NCBI RefSeq assembly: GCF_021653975.1
Contig: NZ_JAJKFK010000005.1
Coordinates: forward strand, 1 to 64,000
Source of the DNA: Amycolatopsis sp. GM8
GTDB lineage: Bacteria; Actinomycetota; Actinomycetes; Mycobacteriales; Pseudonocardiaceae
Length of the DNA: 64,000 bases
Direction of reading: 5' to 3'
Both the position numbers and the translations under genes were made by a program. Position 1 is the stretch's first letter. Every line of letters begins with the position of its first letter. This document shows positions 18,890-27,033 of the stretch, in pieces. The notes under the pieces were generated by a model. The model ran no database searches, was not told the origin of the DNA, and was given only the letters and a program-made list of their open reading frames with translations.

Positions 18890-20169
18890 TGAGTTCTCTG
18901 CTGAGGCTCGCCACCGCGGGCAGCGTGGACGACGGGAAGTCCACGCTCGTCGGGCGGCTGCTGTACGACACCAAGTCCGTGCTGGCCGACCAGCTCGACG
19001 CGGTGACCCGCGCGAGTGTCGATCGTGGACTGTCCACTCCGGACCTTTCGCTGCTCGTGGACGGGTTGCGCTCGGAACGCGAACAGGGCATCACGATCGA
19101 CGTGGCGTACCGGTATTTCGCGACCCCCAAGCGTTCCTTCGTGCTCGCCGACACCCCCGGTCACGTCCAGTACACCCGCAACACCGTCACCGGCGCCTCC
19201 ACGGCGCAGCTGGCGATCCTGCTGGTGGACGCGCGTAACGGCGTCGTCGAGCAGACCCGCCGCCACGCCGCGGTGCTGGCGCTGCTGGGCGTGCCCCGGC
19301 TCGTCCTGGCGGTCAACAAGATCGACCTCGTCGACTACGACGAGGAGACGTTCACCGTGATCGCCAAGGAGTTCAGCGACCACGCCGCGTCGCTCGGCTA
19401 CCGGCCCGGCTCGGTGCTGACGATCCCGGTGTCCGCGCTCGTCGGGGACAACGTGGTGGACCGCTCGGCGAAAACCCCTTGGTACGACGGGCCGACGCTG
19501 CTCGAGCACCTGGAAGAGGTGCCCGCCGCACCGGATCCGCACGACGCGGCGTTCCGGTTCCCGGTGCAGTACGTGATCCGCCCGCGTACCCCCGAATACC
19601 CGGACTATCGCGGTTATGCGGGACAGGTCGCGGCCGGCACCGTGCGCCGCGGGGACGAGGTCGTGGTGCTGCCCGCCGGGCTGCGCACCACGGTCGAACG
19701 CATCGACACCGCCGACGGCCCGCTCGACGAGGCGGCCGCCGGGCGCTCGGTGACGTTGCTACTGGCCGATGATCTCGACATCTCCCGCGGTGACATCATC
19801 GCGGCGGCACAAGAGGCGCCGGTACCGGCGGACGAGTTCGGCGCGACCATCGCCTGGTTGTCGGAAAAGCCGCTGCAGCCCGGCGCCCGGGTGCTCGTCA
19901 AGCACGGCACCCGCACCGTGCAGGCTTTCGTCGAAGAGCTGCCCACCCGCTTCGACGAACAGAAGCTGTCCACTGTGGACAATCCAGGATCGTTGCAGCT
20001 CAACGAGATCGGACAGGTCCGCATCCGCACCGCGGAACCGGTGCCGATCGACGACTACGCCGTCAACCGCCGCACCGGGTCGTTCCTGGTGATCGACGCG
20101 GGCGACGGCAGCACGCTCGCCGCCGGCCTCGTCGGCGCTCCCCTGCCCATGCTCTCCCCGAGTCCCTGA
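18889..20169 (+). CDS. cysN: Sulfate adenylyltransferase subunit 1 (GTPase)
   Basis: 426 residues, EF-Tu-like. G1 GSVDDGKST (11-19), G3 DTPGH (88-92) and G4 NKID (143-146) are followed by two beta-barrel domains. It powers sulfate adenylation with CysD. Unlike M. tuberculosis CysNC there is no fused APS kinase domain, consistent with the APS-type CysH in this operon. Confidence 0.95.
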   Translation: MSSLLRLATAGSVDDGKSTLVGRLLYDTKSVLADQLDAVTRASVDRGLSTPDLSLLVDGLRSEREQGITIDVAYRYFATPKRSFVLADTPGHVQYTRNTVTGASTAQLAILLVDARNGVVEQTRRHAAVLALLGVPRLVLAVNKIDLVDYDEETFTVIAKEFSDHAASLGYRPGSVLTIPVSALVGDNVVDRSAKTPWYDGPTLLEHLEEVPAAPDPHDAAFRFPVQYVIRPRTPEYPDYRGYAGQVAAGTVRRGDEVVVLPAGLRTTVERIDTADGPLDEAAAGRSVTLLLADDLDISRGDIIAAAQEAPVPADEFGATIAWLSEKPLQPGARVLVKHGTRTVQAFVEELPTRFDEQKLSTVDNPGSLQLNEIGQVRIRTAEPVPIDDYAVNRRTGSFLVIDAGDGSTLAAGLVGAPLPMLSPSP

Positions 20170-20186
20170 GAACGAAAGGCCCGTCC

Positions 20187-21245
20187 GTGAAAACTGTGCG
20201 CGTCCTGGCGGTCACACTGTCGTTACTGGCAGTGGTGACCGGCTGCTCCCGAGCGGCCACCAGCGACAGCTCGTCGCCGGCGACCACCGGTGGCGGTACG
20301 CCCGCGACCGAGGTGCGGCTGGCCTATTTCCCGAACGTCACGCACGCGTCGGCACTGATCGGGCTGGACAAGGGCTACTTCACCCAGGAGCTGGGCAGCG
20401 GCACCAAGCTCACGCCGACCAAGTTCAACGCGGGCCCGGACGAGGTCTCCGCGCTGCTGGGCGGTTCCGTCGACATCGGTTTCATCGGTTCGGGCCCGGC
20501 GATCAACGCGTTCTCCAAGTCCGACGGCGAGACCGTCCGGCTGGTCGCCGGCGCCACCTCCGGCGGCGCGCAGCTCGTCGTGAAGCCGGAGATCAACACC
20601 CCGCAGGACCTGCAGGGCAAGATCGTCGCCGACCCCCAGACCGGCAACACCCAGGACGTGTCGCTCAAGAAGTGGATTTCGGACCAGAAGCTGACCGGGG
20701 TCAACATCCAGAGCGAGGACAACGCGGTCACCCTGGACCAGTTCCGCAAGGGCGCGATCGCCGGCGCGTGGCTGCCCGAGCCGTGGTCCTCGCGGCTGGT
20801 CTCCGAAGCCGGCGCCAAGGTTCTGGTGGACGAGAAGTCCCTGTGGCCCAACGGGAAGTTCCCGACAACAGTCATCATCGTGCGCAAGGACTTCCTCACC
20901 CAGCACCCGCAGACCGTGCAGGCGGTGCTCAAGGCGGTGCTCGACGCGAACAACCTCGCCGCGACCGACCCGAACGAGGCGAAGGCCGCGGTGAACCGGC
21001 AACTGAAGTCGCTCACCGGCTCGGCGCTCGCACAGCCGGTGCTGGACAGCTCGTTCGCGAACATCGAACTGACCACCGACCCGCTGGCCTCGGAGTTCCC
21101 GCAGCTGTCGCAGGACCAGGTGACCGCGGGCATCGCGAAGAGCCCCGCGAAACTCAACGGGTTCTTCGACCTGGCCGCGCTCAACACCGTGCTCACCGCG
21201 GCCGGCAAGCCGACTGTTTCGGCGGCCGGGCTCGACCAGAAGTAG
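20187..21245 (+). CDS. Sulfonate/sulfate-ester-type ABC transporter, substrate-binding lipoprotein
   Basis: 352 residues. An N-terminal lipoprotein signal has its lipobox at VVTGC (Cys20), so the protein is anchored outside the membrane. The mature part is an NMT1/SsuA-type binding protein with an LAYFPNVTHA start and a GFIGSGPAINA ligand-loop region. SsuA and TauA bind alkanesulfonates; position after cysN supports a sulfur compound, although nitrate/taurine-type relatives exist. The start is GTG at 20187, 17 bases after cysN. No desulfonating monooxygenase of clear SsuD type is present. Confidence 0.85.
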   Translation: MKTVRVLAVTLSLLAVVTGCSRAATSDSSSPATTGGGTPATEVRLAYFPNVTHASALIGLDKGYFTQELGSGTKLTPTKFNAGPDEVSALLGGSVDIGFIGSGPAINAFSKSDGETVRLVAGATSGGAQLVVKPEINTPQDLQGKIVADPQTGNTQDVSLKKWISDQKLTGVNIQSEDNAVTLDQFRKGAIAGAWLPEPWSSRLVSEAGAKVLVDEKSLWPNGKFPTTVIIVRKDFLTQHPQTVQAVLKAVLDANNLAATDPNEAKAAVNRQLKSLTGSALAQPVLDSSFANIELTTDPLASEFPQLSQDQVTAGIAKSPAKLNGFFDLAALNTVLTAAGKPTVSAAGLDQK

Positions 21246-21258
21246 AGGAGTGAAACGG

Positions 21259-22056
21259 ATGACCGCGACGCTGGACGAGTCGACCGTGCGGCCCGCGACG
21301 GACAGTGCCGTGCGGCTTTCCGGGGTGCACAAGACCTTCGGCCAGGGCGAGCGTGGCGTGACCGCGCTCGCCGGCGTCGACCTCGACGTCGCACCGGGCG
21401 AGTTCGTGTGCCTGCTCGGCGCGTCCGGCTGCGGCAAGACGACGCTGCTGAACCTGGTGGCGGGACTGGAGAAGCCGACGGCGGGCGAGATCGAGCGCAA
21501 CAGCTCGCGCCCCGCGGTGATGTTCCAGGAGGCCGCGCTGATGCCGTGGCTCACCGCCGCCGCGAACGTCGAACTTCCCTTGCGCCTGGCCGGAATCTCA
21601 CGGTCCGAACGCAAGAACCGGACCATCGAGCTGCTGGATCTGGTGCGGTTGTCGGGTGTCGGCGGCAAGCGCCCGCACGAGCTGTCCGGCGGGATGCGGC
21701 AGCGTGTGGCGCTGGCTCGCGCGCTCGCCTCGGCACTGCACACGTCGGACGGTTCGCTGCCGTCGCTGCTGCTGATGGACGAGCCGTTCTCCGCGCTCGA
21801 CGCGATCACCCGCGACGTGCTGCAGGCCGAGCTGGTGCGGGTGTGGCGCTCGACCGGTGCGGCCGCCGTGTTCGTGACACACGACGTGCGCGAGGCCGTG
21901 CGGCTGGGGCAGCGTGTCGTGCTGCTGTCCTCGCGGCCGGGCCGCGTCGTGCAGGAGTGGCAGGTGGCCGACCTGTCGCCCGCGGACGAAGCCGAGACCG
22001 TCACCGTCATCAACCAGCGCCTGCGCGAGGTGATCTCCAGTCATGCCGCGGCTTGA
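21259..22056 (+). CDS. Sulfonate-type ABC transporter, ATP-binding protein (SsuB-like)
   Basis: 265 residues with Walker A GASGCGKTT, the MFQEAALMPWLT Q-loop typical of nitrate/sulfonate/taurine ATPases, signature LSGGMRQRVALARA and Walker B LLLMDEPFSALD. The ATG at 21259 is preferred because GAGGAG lies eight bases upstream; a GTG at 21250 overlaps that site. The permease start overlaps its end by 14 bases. Confidence 0.9.
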   Translation: MTATLDESTVRPATDSAVRLSGVHKTFGQGERGVTALAGVDLDVAPGEFVCLLGASGCGKTTLLNLVAGLEKPTAGEIERNSSRPAVMFQEAALMPWLTAAANVELPLRLAGISRSERKNRTIELLDLVRLSGVGGKRPHELSGGMRQRVALARALASALHTSDGSLPSLLLMDEPFSALDAITRDVLQAELVRVWRSTGAAAVFVTHDVREAVRLGQRVVLLSSRPGRVVQEWQVADLSPADEAETVTVINQRLREVISSHAAA

Positions 22057-22915
22057 CGACCTCGACGCGGCGGTCGAAGCGGGCCTCGACGCCCTCGACG
22101 CCCCGCGGGAGCGGGCGGCGCACGGCCGCCTGCGCCGGGTGCTGTGGGCGGTGCTGCCGCCCGTCGCGTTCCTCGTGGTCGTCATCGCGATCTGGCAAGC
22201 CTTGTGGGCGGCGGCTTTCTGGCCCGAATACCAGCTTCCCGCGCCGATCGCGGTGTGGAACGAGCTGTGGGCGCGGATCGCCGACGGGCAGGCCTTCGGG
22301 TTCATCTGGACGTCGGTGCACCGCGCGGTGCTCGGCTTCCTCATCGCGATCGTCATCGCGACGCCGCTCGGCCTCGCGGTGGCGAAGATCCGGCTGATCC
22401 GCTCGGCGATCGGGCCGTTCCTGTCCGGGCTGCAGAGCCTGCCGTCGGTGGCCTGGGTGCCGGCCGCGGTGCTGTGGTTCGGCATCACCCCGACGACCAT
22501 GTACGCCGTGCTGCTGCTGGGCAGCGTGCCGTCGATCGCGAACGGCCTGGTCGCCGGGATCGACCAGGTCCCGCCGATCCTGCCGCGGGTGGGCAAGGTG
22601 CTGGGCGCGGGACGGCTGCAGGCGTCGTGGCACATCCTGCTGCCCGCCGCGCTGCCCGGGTATCTCGCGGGACTCAAGCAGGGCTGGGCCTTCTCGTGGC
22701 GTTCGCTGATGGCGGCGGAGATCATCGCGGCGTCCCCGTTGCTGGGCAAGGGACTCGGCGCGTACCTCGACGACGGGCGGACGCTGTCGGACATCCCGAC
22801 GGTGATCTCGGCGATCATCCTGATCCTGCTGGTGGGCGTGGGGATCGAGCTGCTGGTGTTCCGCCCGCTGGAGCGGCAGGTGCTGCGCACGCGCGGGCTG
22901 AGCGGGACGGCGTAG
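22043..22915 (+). CDS. Sulfonate-type ABC transporter, permease (SsuC-like)
   Basis: 290 residues. A charged N-terminal 30 residues are followed by about six transmembrane helices. The permease-ATPase contact loop is visible near residue 220, with SWRSLMAAEIIAASPLLGKG fitting the EAA motif of this subfamily. It completes the importer with the two preceding genes. A direct GTG restart follows its stop, for the chelatase gene. Confidence 0.9.
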   Translation: MPRLDDLDAAVEAGLDALDAPRERAAHGRLRRVLWAVLPPVAFLVVVIAIWQALWAAAFWPEYQLPAPIAVWNELWARIADGQAFGFIWTSVHRAVLGFLIAIVIATPLGLAVAKIRLIRSAIGPFLSGLQSLPSVAWVPAAVLWFGITPTTMYAVLLLGSVPSIANGLVAGIDQVPPILPRVGKVLGAGRLQASWHILLPAALPGYLAGLKQGWAFSWRSLMAAEIIAASPLLGKGLGAYLDDGRTLSDIPTVISAIILILLVGVGIELLVFRPLERQVLRTRGLSGTA

Positions 22916-23617
22916 GTGCGCGCGCCGCTCGTGGTGGTCGCGCACGGCAGCCGGGATCCCCGTTCCGCCGAGGCGATTCGCGCGCTGCCACTGGACGCGC
23001 GGGTGTCCTTTTTGGACCTGTCCGAACCGTTGCTGACCGATGTGCTGCGGTCGCTGTACGCCGAGGGGCACCGCGACGCCGTGGTGGTGCCGTTGTTGCT
23101 CGGCCGCGCCTATCACGCCCGGGTGGACCTACCCGCGCTGGTGCGCGAGGTGCCGCGACTGCGAGTGTCCATTGCGGACGTTCTCGGGCAGGATCCGCTG
23201 CTGGAGACCGTGGCGCTGGACCACTTGCGCGACGCCGGCGCGGATCCCGATGATCCCTCGCTCGGTGTCGTGCTGGCAGCAGTCGGTTCCTCGCAGGCGC
23301 CCGCGAACGAGGCGGTCACGGCGCTCGCCCGGCGGTGGAACTCGCGGTACCCGATGCTCGTCGCGCCCGCGTTCGCGACGGCCAAGCCGGATGTCGCCGC
23401 CGCCATCGCGAAACTCCGCGCCCGCGGCGCGCGGCGGTTCGCGGTCGCTTCCTGGTTCCTGGCACCGGGTTTGCTGCCGGACCGGATCGCGGCCGCGGCG
23501 CGCGTGGCGGAACCTTCCGTGCTACTGGCGGATTCCCTGGCACCGGACTCGCGGGTGGCGGACCTGGTGCTGGCGCGGTACCACGCGGCGCTCGGCTGCG
23601 TATCGTGGGCGGTATGA
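22916..23617 (+). CDS. Sirohydrochlorin chelatase family protein (CbiX/SirB)
   Basis: 233 residues with two CbiX-like repeats. VVVAHGSRDPRS at the N-terminus holds the chelatase His; VVVPLLLGRAYHARVD supplies the second conserved His region. Such enzymes insert Fe or Co into sirohydrochlorin. Within a sulfite reductase operon, iron insertion to make siroheme for SirA is the likely role. M. tuberculosis has the related che1 (Rv2393) beside cysH. The GTG start directly abuts the permease stop. Confidence 0.88.
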   Translation: MRAPLVVVAHGSRDPRSAEAIRALPLDARVSFLDLSEPLLTDVLRSLYAEGHRDAVVVPLLLGRAYHARVDLPALVREVPRLRVSIADVLGQDPLLETVALDHLRDAGADPDDPSLGVVLAAVGSSQAPANEAVTALARRWNSRYPMLVAPAFATAKPDVAAAIAKLRARGARRFAVASWFLAPGLLPDRIAAAARVAEPSVLLADSLAPDSRVADLVLARYHAALGCVSWAV

Positions 23618-24492
23618 AAATCCGCATCGGTATCGGTCTGGGCGCGGAAACCGCACCGGCGGACTTCACCGGAATCGTCGACCGGCTCGAGGCGGCCGGG
23701 GTCGACTCGCTGTGGTTGTCGGAACTGGTGTACTCGGACGCGGTCGACCCGTTCATCGGGATGGCGCACGCGCTGGCGCGCACCACACACCTGAAGGTCG
23801 GCACGTCGGTCGCGGTCCTGCCGGGGCGGCAGCCGGTGCTGGTGGCCAAACAGCTGGCGTCCTTGGCCGCGCTGGCGCCGAAACGGGTGCTGCCGGCCTT
23901 CGGGCTGCGTCCGGCGAGGCGTTCGGAATGGGACCTGTTCGAGGTCCCCGACGGCCGCCGGGCGGACGTGTTCGACGAGTCGCTGCGGCTGCTGCGCGCG
24001 ACCCTGCACGGCGGCGGCGATTTCGCGGGCGAGTTCTTCAAACTCGACGGCGTGCGGGTCGGGCCTGTGCCGAGCGCTCCCTTGGACATCTGGCTCGGCG
24101 GTGCGGCACCGGCCGCGTTCCGCCGCATCGGCCGCTACGCCGACGGCTGGCTCGGCAGTTTCCTGCCCGCCGCCGACGCCCGCGCGGCCCGGCTCGCGAT
24201 CGAGTCCGCGGCGGCCGAGGCGGGTCGGGAGATCGAGCCGGACCACTACGGGCTGAGCCTGAGCCTCGTCGAGGGCGGCATCACCCCGGAACTCGCTGCG
24301 GCCGCCCGCACTCGCCGCCCCGGCGCCGATCCCGCGGAGATGCTGGCCGGCAGCTGGCCGGACCTGCACCGCCTGCTCGACGGCTACATCGAGGCGGGGC
24401 TGACGAAGTTCGTGGTCCACCACCGCGGCCCGCAGCCGTTCGGCGAATTCCTGGACGCCTTCGTGCGGGAGCTGGTACCCCGGCAGACCTGA
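23614..24492 (+). CDS. LLM-class flavin/F420-dependent oxidoreductase
   Basis: 292 residues of the luciferase-like monooxygenase fold (Bac_luciferase). GVDSLWLSELVYSDAVDP and VGTSVAVLPGRQPVLVAKQLASL are typical core segments. Start ATG 23614 overlaps the chelatase stop (ATGA), so it belongs to the sulfur operon by position. SsuD-type sulfonate monooxygenases share this fold and would fit the operon, but the length and sequence look closer to F420-dependent actinobacterial LLM proteins. The substrate is undetermined. Confidence 0.82.
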   Translation: MKIRIGIGLGAETAPADFTGIVDRLEAAGVDSLWLSELVYSDAVDPFIGMAHALARTTHLKVGTSVAVLPGRQPVLVAKQLASLAALAPKRVLPAFGLRPARRSEWDLFEVPDGRRADVFDESLRLLRATLHGGGDFAGEFFKLDGVRVGPVPSAPLDIWLGGAAPAAFRRIGRYADGWLGSFLPAADARAARLAIESAAAEAGREIEPDHYGLSLSLVEGGITPELAAAARTRRPGADPAEMLAGSWPDLHRLLDGYIEAGLTKFVVHHRGPQPFGEFLDAFVRELVPRQT

Positions 24493-24615
24493 CGCGGCTG
24501 GCAACGAGGCATTTCCTGGGCGATGATGGGCGATGACTGGCTCGAACAGACGCGGAAGAGCGCGGTTTCGGCTGGCAGAACGCCTGCAAGACTGGTGGCG
24601 ACGTAAGGAGAAGTT

Positions 24616-25209
24616 GTGACTGCGCTTCCACAGCCCCAGGTGGATGGAGAGCCCCATCTGCTGACGGTCACGGAGTATGCGGCGCTCGGTGAGACCGAGC
24701 CTGGTTACACAGAGCTTCAGGACGGCCACCTCTTGATGTCGCCGAGCCCGCGACCCGCGCACAATCGCGCATCAAAAAGACTTGCGTATCAACTCGATGC
24801 CCAGATACCCGAACGATACGAAGTCTTTCAAGACATCGACATCGATCTCGAACTCACTTCGCCGGACGAACCGGGGTTCTCGCGCCGCCCCGATCTCATC
24901 GTGGTCGAGCGCGAAGCAGTCGAACACGCCGAGCGAGACGGAACACTCATCCGGGCCGCCAACGTGCTGATCGTCATCGAGATCGTCTCGCCCAGCTCGC
25001 ACCGGATGGACACGGTCGTCAAGCACGGCGAGTACGCCGACGCGGGCATCCCGCATTACTGGATCGTCGACCTCGATGACCCGATTTCCCTTGTCGCCGG
25101 CCATCTTGCCGGCGAGTTCGGCTATCAGGACGCTCCCGCCGCCACCCGCACCTTCAGCACGAAGGAACCGTTCCCGATCGAACTCGACCTGAACCGGCTT
25201 CGCGCCTGA
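24616..25209 (+). CDS. Uma2-family (DUF820) putative endonuclease
   Basis: 197 residues with the PD-(D/E)xK nuclease-like core: RPDLIVV (about 94-100) and IEIVSPSSH (about 120-128), followed by HYWIVDLDD. The biological role of Uma2 proteins is unknown. Base use differs from its neighbours: AAA, TAT, CGA and TTT codons are common between about 24770 and 24850. This suggests recent acquisition. GTG at 24616 has AAGGAGAAG before it. It stands alone between the LLM and crotonase genes. Confidence 0.85.
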   Translation: MTALPQPQVDGEPHLLTVTEYAALGETEPGYTELQDGHLLMSPSPRPAHNRASKRLAYQLDAQIPERYEVFQDIDIDLELTSPDEPGFSRRPDLIVVEREAVEHAERDGTLIRAANVLIVIEIVSPSSHRMDTVVKHGEYADAGIPHYWIVDLDDPISLVAGHLAGEFGYQDAPAATRTFSTKEPFPIELDLNRLRA

Positions 25210-25233
25210 CACCGCGTCGTTAGAGTGACGGCC

Positions 25234-26007
25234 ATGGCTGACGAACTGGTGCACTACTCGATGTCGAGCGGTACCGCGACGATCACCTTGGACTCGCCGC
25301 ACAACCGCAACGCGCTGTCCGCCCAGCTGCGCCGCGAGCTGCGCGCGTCCCTGGCGAAGGCCCATGGCGACCACACCGTGCGGGTCATCGTGCTCACCCA
25401 CACGGGGCCGGTGTTCTGCGCCGGTATGGACCTGAAGGAGGCCCGCGGCGCGGGCGCGGGTGACCAGGGTGTCAACGAGTTTCCCGAGATCCTGCAACAG
25501 ATCTGGAACAGCCCCAAGCCGGTGGTCGCGCGGCTCACCGGCCCGGCGCGGGCCGGTGGCGTCGGGATGGTCGCCGCGTGCGACATCGTGGTCGCCGCGA
25601 AGGAAGCCACGTTCGCGTTCTCCGAGGTCCGGATCGGCGTCGTCCCCGCGGTGATCTCGCTCGTCGTGCTCCCCCGCATCACCCCGCGCGCCGCGCAGGA
25701 ACTGTTCCTCACCGGCGAGACGTTCGACTCCGCCCGCGCCGCCGAGATCGGCCTGATCACCGCCGCGGTGGACGTCGAGAAGCTCGATGACGAGGTGGCT
25801 CACTACGTCCGCGCGCTCGCACTCGGCGGCCCGAACGCGCTGGCCGCGACGAAGGAACTGCTGGCGAGCCCGAAGCCGCCCACCCCGTCGGCCGGGTTCA
25901 ACGCGATGAACGCCCTGTCCGCCCAGTTCTTCGCGAGCGAAGAAGGCCAGGAGGGCATCGTCGCCTTCGCGCAGAAGCGCACACCGAACTGGGTGCCGGC
26001 CGACTAG
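25234..26007 (+). CDS. Enoyl-CoA hydratase/isomerase (crotonase) family protein
   Basis: 257 residues. The oxyanion-hole segments are CAGMDLKEAR (about 62-71) and GPARAGGVGM (103-112). Of the two catalytic Glu of rat enoyl-CoA hydratase (144 and 164), the first position is Gly111 here while the second is Glu131. The enzyme may therefore catalyse a different crotonase reaction such as isomerisation or hydrolysis. ATG 25234 is preferred to GTG 25225. Its TAG stop shares the palindrome CTAG with the convergent barstar gene. Confidence 0.87.
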   Translation: MADELVHYSMSSGTATITLDSPHNRNALSAQLRRELRASLAKAHGDHTVRVIVLTHTGPVFCAGMDLKEARGAGAGDQGVNEFPEILQQIWNSPKPVVARLTGPARAGGVGMVAACDIVVAAKEATFAFSEVRIGVVPAVISLVVLPRITPRAAQELFLTGETFDSARAAEIGLITAAVDVEKLDDEVAHYVRALALGGPNALAATKELLASPKPPTPSAGFNAMNALSAQFFASEEGQEGIVAFAQKRTPNWVPAD

Positions 26008-26369
26008 TCGGCGTCGGAAAGCGCCAGTGTCAGGCGGCGGCTGTCAGCACGGTCGCCGCCCGGCGCCAGGGCGCGCTCGGCGTCCGACAGCACGCTCCGG
26101 ATCGCCAGGTACGCCCGCGGGTCCGCCGCCTTCAGCTCGTCCGAGCCGCTCCAGATGAGCACGTGTTCCCCGCTGGGCAGCCAGGACAGGTCGGTGAGAC
26201 CGTCGTAGAGCGCGTCGAGGTTCCGGCCGAACCACTCCGGGAACGACAGCGCCGCCGCGATGGCGTCCAATGTGGACAGTTTGTCGACCGGGTGGCCCGC
26301 GATCACGTGCGAGTAGGCGCCGCGGGCGCGCGCCTGGTCGGCGATGGTCTTGTTGCTGATGTGCTCCAT
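26004..26369 (-). CDS. Barstar-family ribonuclease inhibitor
   Basis: A 121-residue acidic protein with the barstar fold signature: a segment around PEWFGRNLDALYDGLTDL supplies the helix that plugs the active site of barnase-type RNases. It lies 13 bases after the RNase gene on the same strand and would neutralise that enzyme in the cytoplasm. ATG 26369 is chosen because GAAGG lies just upstream; an ATG at 26426 would overlap the RNase gene by 44 bases. Confidence 0.88.
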   Translation of the reverse strand: MEHISNKTIADQARARGAYSHVIAGHPVDKLSTLDAIAAALSFPEWFGRNLDALYDGLTDLSWLPSGEHVLIWSGSDELKAADPRAYLAIRSVLSDAERALAPGGDRADSRRLTLALSDAD

Positions 26370-26382
26370 GGCCTTCAACTTG

Positions 26383-26781
26383 CTATCTGGAGGGATCGAC
26401 GACGACGAAGGACGCGTAATGGTCACCGGTGTAGTACAGCTCGTGTCCCCCGCCGGTGATCAGCCGCCGCGGGCCACGGTCCGCGCTGCCGGGCGTGGGC
26501 ACCGTGTACTCATGGTAGTAACCGCGTTGCTCGTCCGGCAGCCGTTTCTCACGATTGTCGAACACGACCCCGTCATTGCGCGGATAGGGAAACGGACCGT
26601 CGCGCTGGATCAGCCGCCAGGTCTGACTCGCCTCGGCCGGCAACGTGGACAGCGCCTTCGTCGCCATCCCGGAACCGGCGCTGCTGCTGCCACCGCTGCC
26701 GAGATCCTTGATCAGCCAGCCGCCCGCCACGAGCACCAGGAGCCCGATCAGCGCAACCGTGATCCGCCGTCTGCTTGACAC
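26383..26781 (-). CDS. Barnase-type (N1/T1 family) ribonuclease with N-terminal membrane segment
   Basis: 132 residues. A signal-anchor or signal peptide (about 7-23, ITVALIGLLVLVAGG) is followed by a Gly/Ser-rich linker and a microbial RNase domain (about 50-132). The catalytic set is present: Glu91 in HEYTV, Arg106 in PRRLITG, and His121 in YTGDHY. These enzymes cut RNA after guanine. The protein would act outside the cell or at its surface, with the barstar partner protecting the cytoplasm. GTG 26781 is chosen because the longer frame from 26820 overlaps the upstream gene. Confidence 0.88.
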   Translation of the reverse strand: MSSRRRITVALIGLLVLVAGGWLIKDLGSGGSSSAGSGMATKALSTLPAEASQTWRLIQRDGPFPYPRNDGVVFDNREKRLPDEQRGYYHEYTVPTPGSADRGPRRLITGGGHELYYTGDHYASFVVVDPSR

Positions 26782-26791
26782 CCGCGCAACT

Positions 26792-26998
26792 CTAGGACTG
26801 GCGTGGACAGTCCTCGTCACGGGACGGTCGCAACCAGGCCGCGACGCGGTCCACGATCCGGTCGATCAGCCACGCCGCGCCCACGCACAGCGGCGCCAGG
26901 ACCACGATGGCCAGGACGAACTGCAGCGGGAACCACAGCTGCGCCAGCCACAGCTCCGCCTGGTCCCACCAGTTGCCCAGTCCTGCGAACACAGTCAC
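26792..26998 (-). CDS. Small membrane protein of unknown function
   Basis: 68 residues. A Trp-rich amphipathic start (GNWWDQAELWLAQLWFP) leads into one transmembrane helix (about 25-46) and a basic tail. It lies 10 bases before the RNase gene on the same strand and is probably co-transcribed with it. It is not recognised as any named family. Confidence 0.6.
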   Translation of the reverse strand: MTVFAGLGNWWDQAELWLAQLWFPLQFVLAIVVLAPLCVGAAWLIDRIVDRVAAWLRPSRDEDCPRQS

Positions 26999-27033
26999 AG
27001 CCTACGCGGGATGCCGCGAGGTAGTTTGCTGGC

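Noticed and set aside
20187-22915. Nitrate importer
   Set aside because: Binding protein and ATPase resemble nitrate as well as sulfonate systems, but all neighbours concern sulfur and no nitrate reductase is present.
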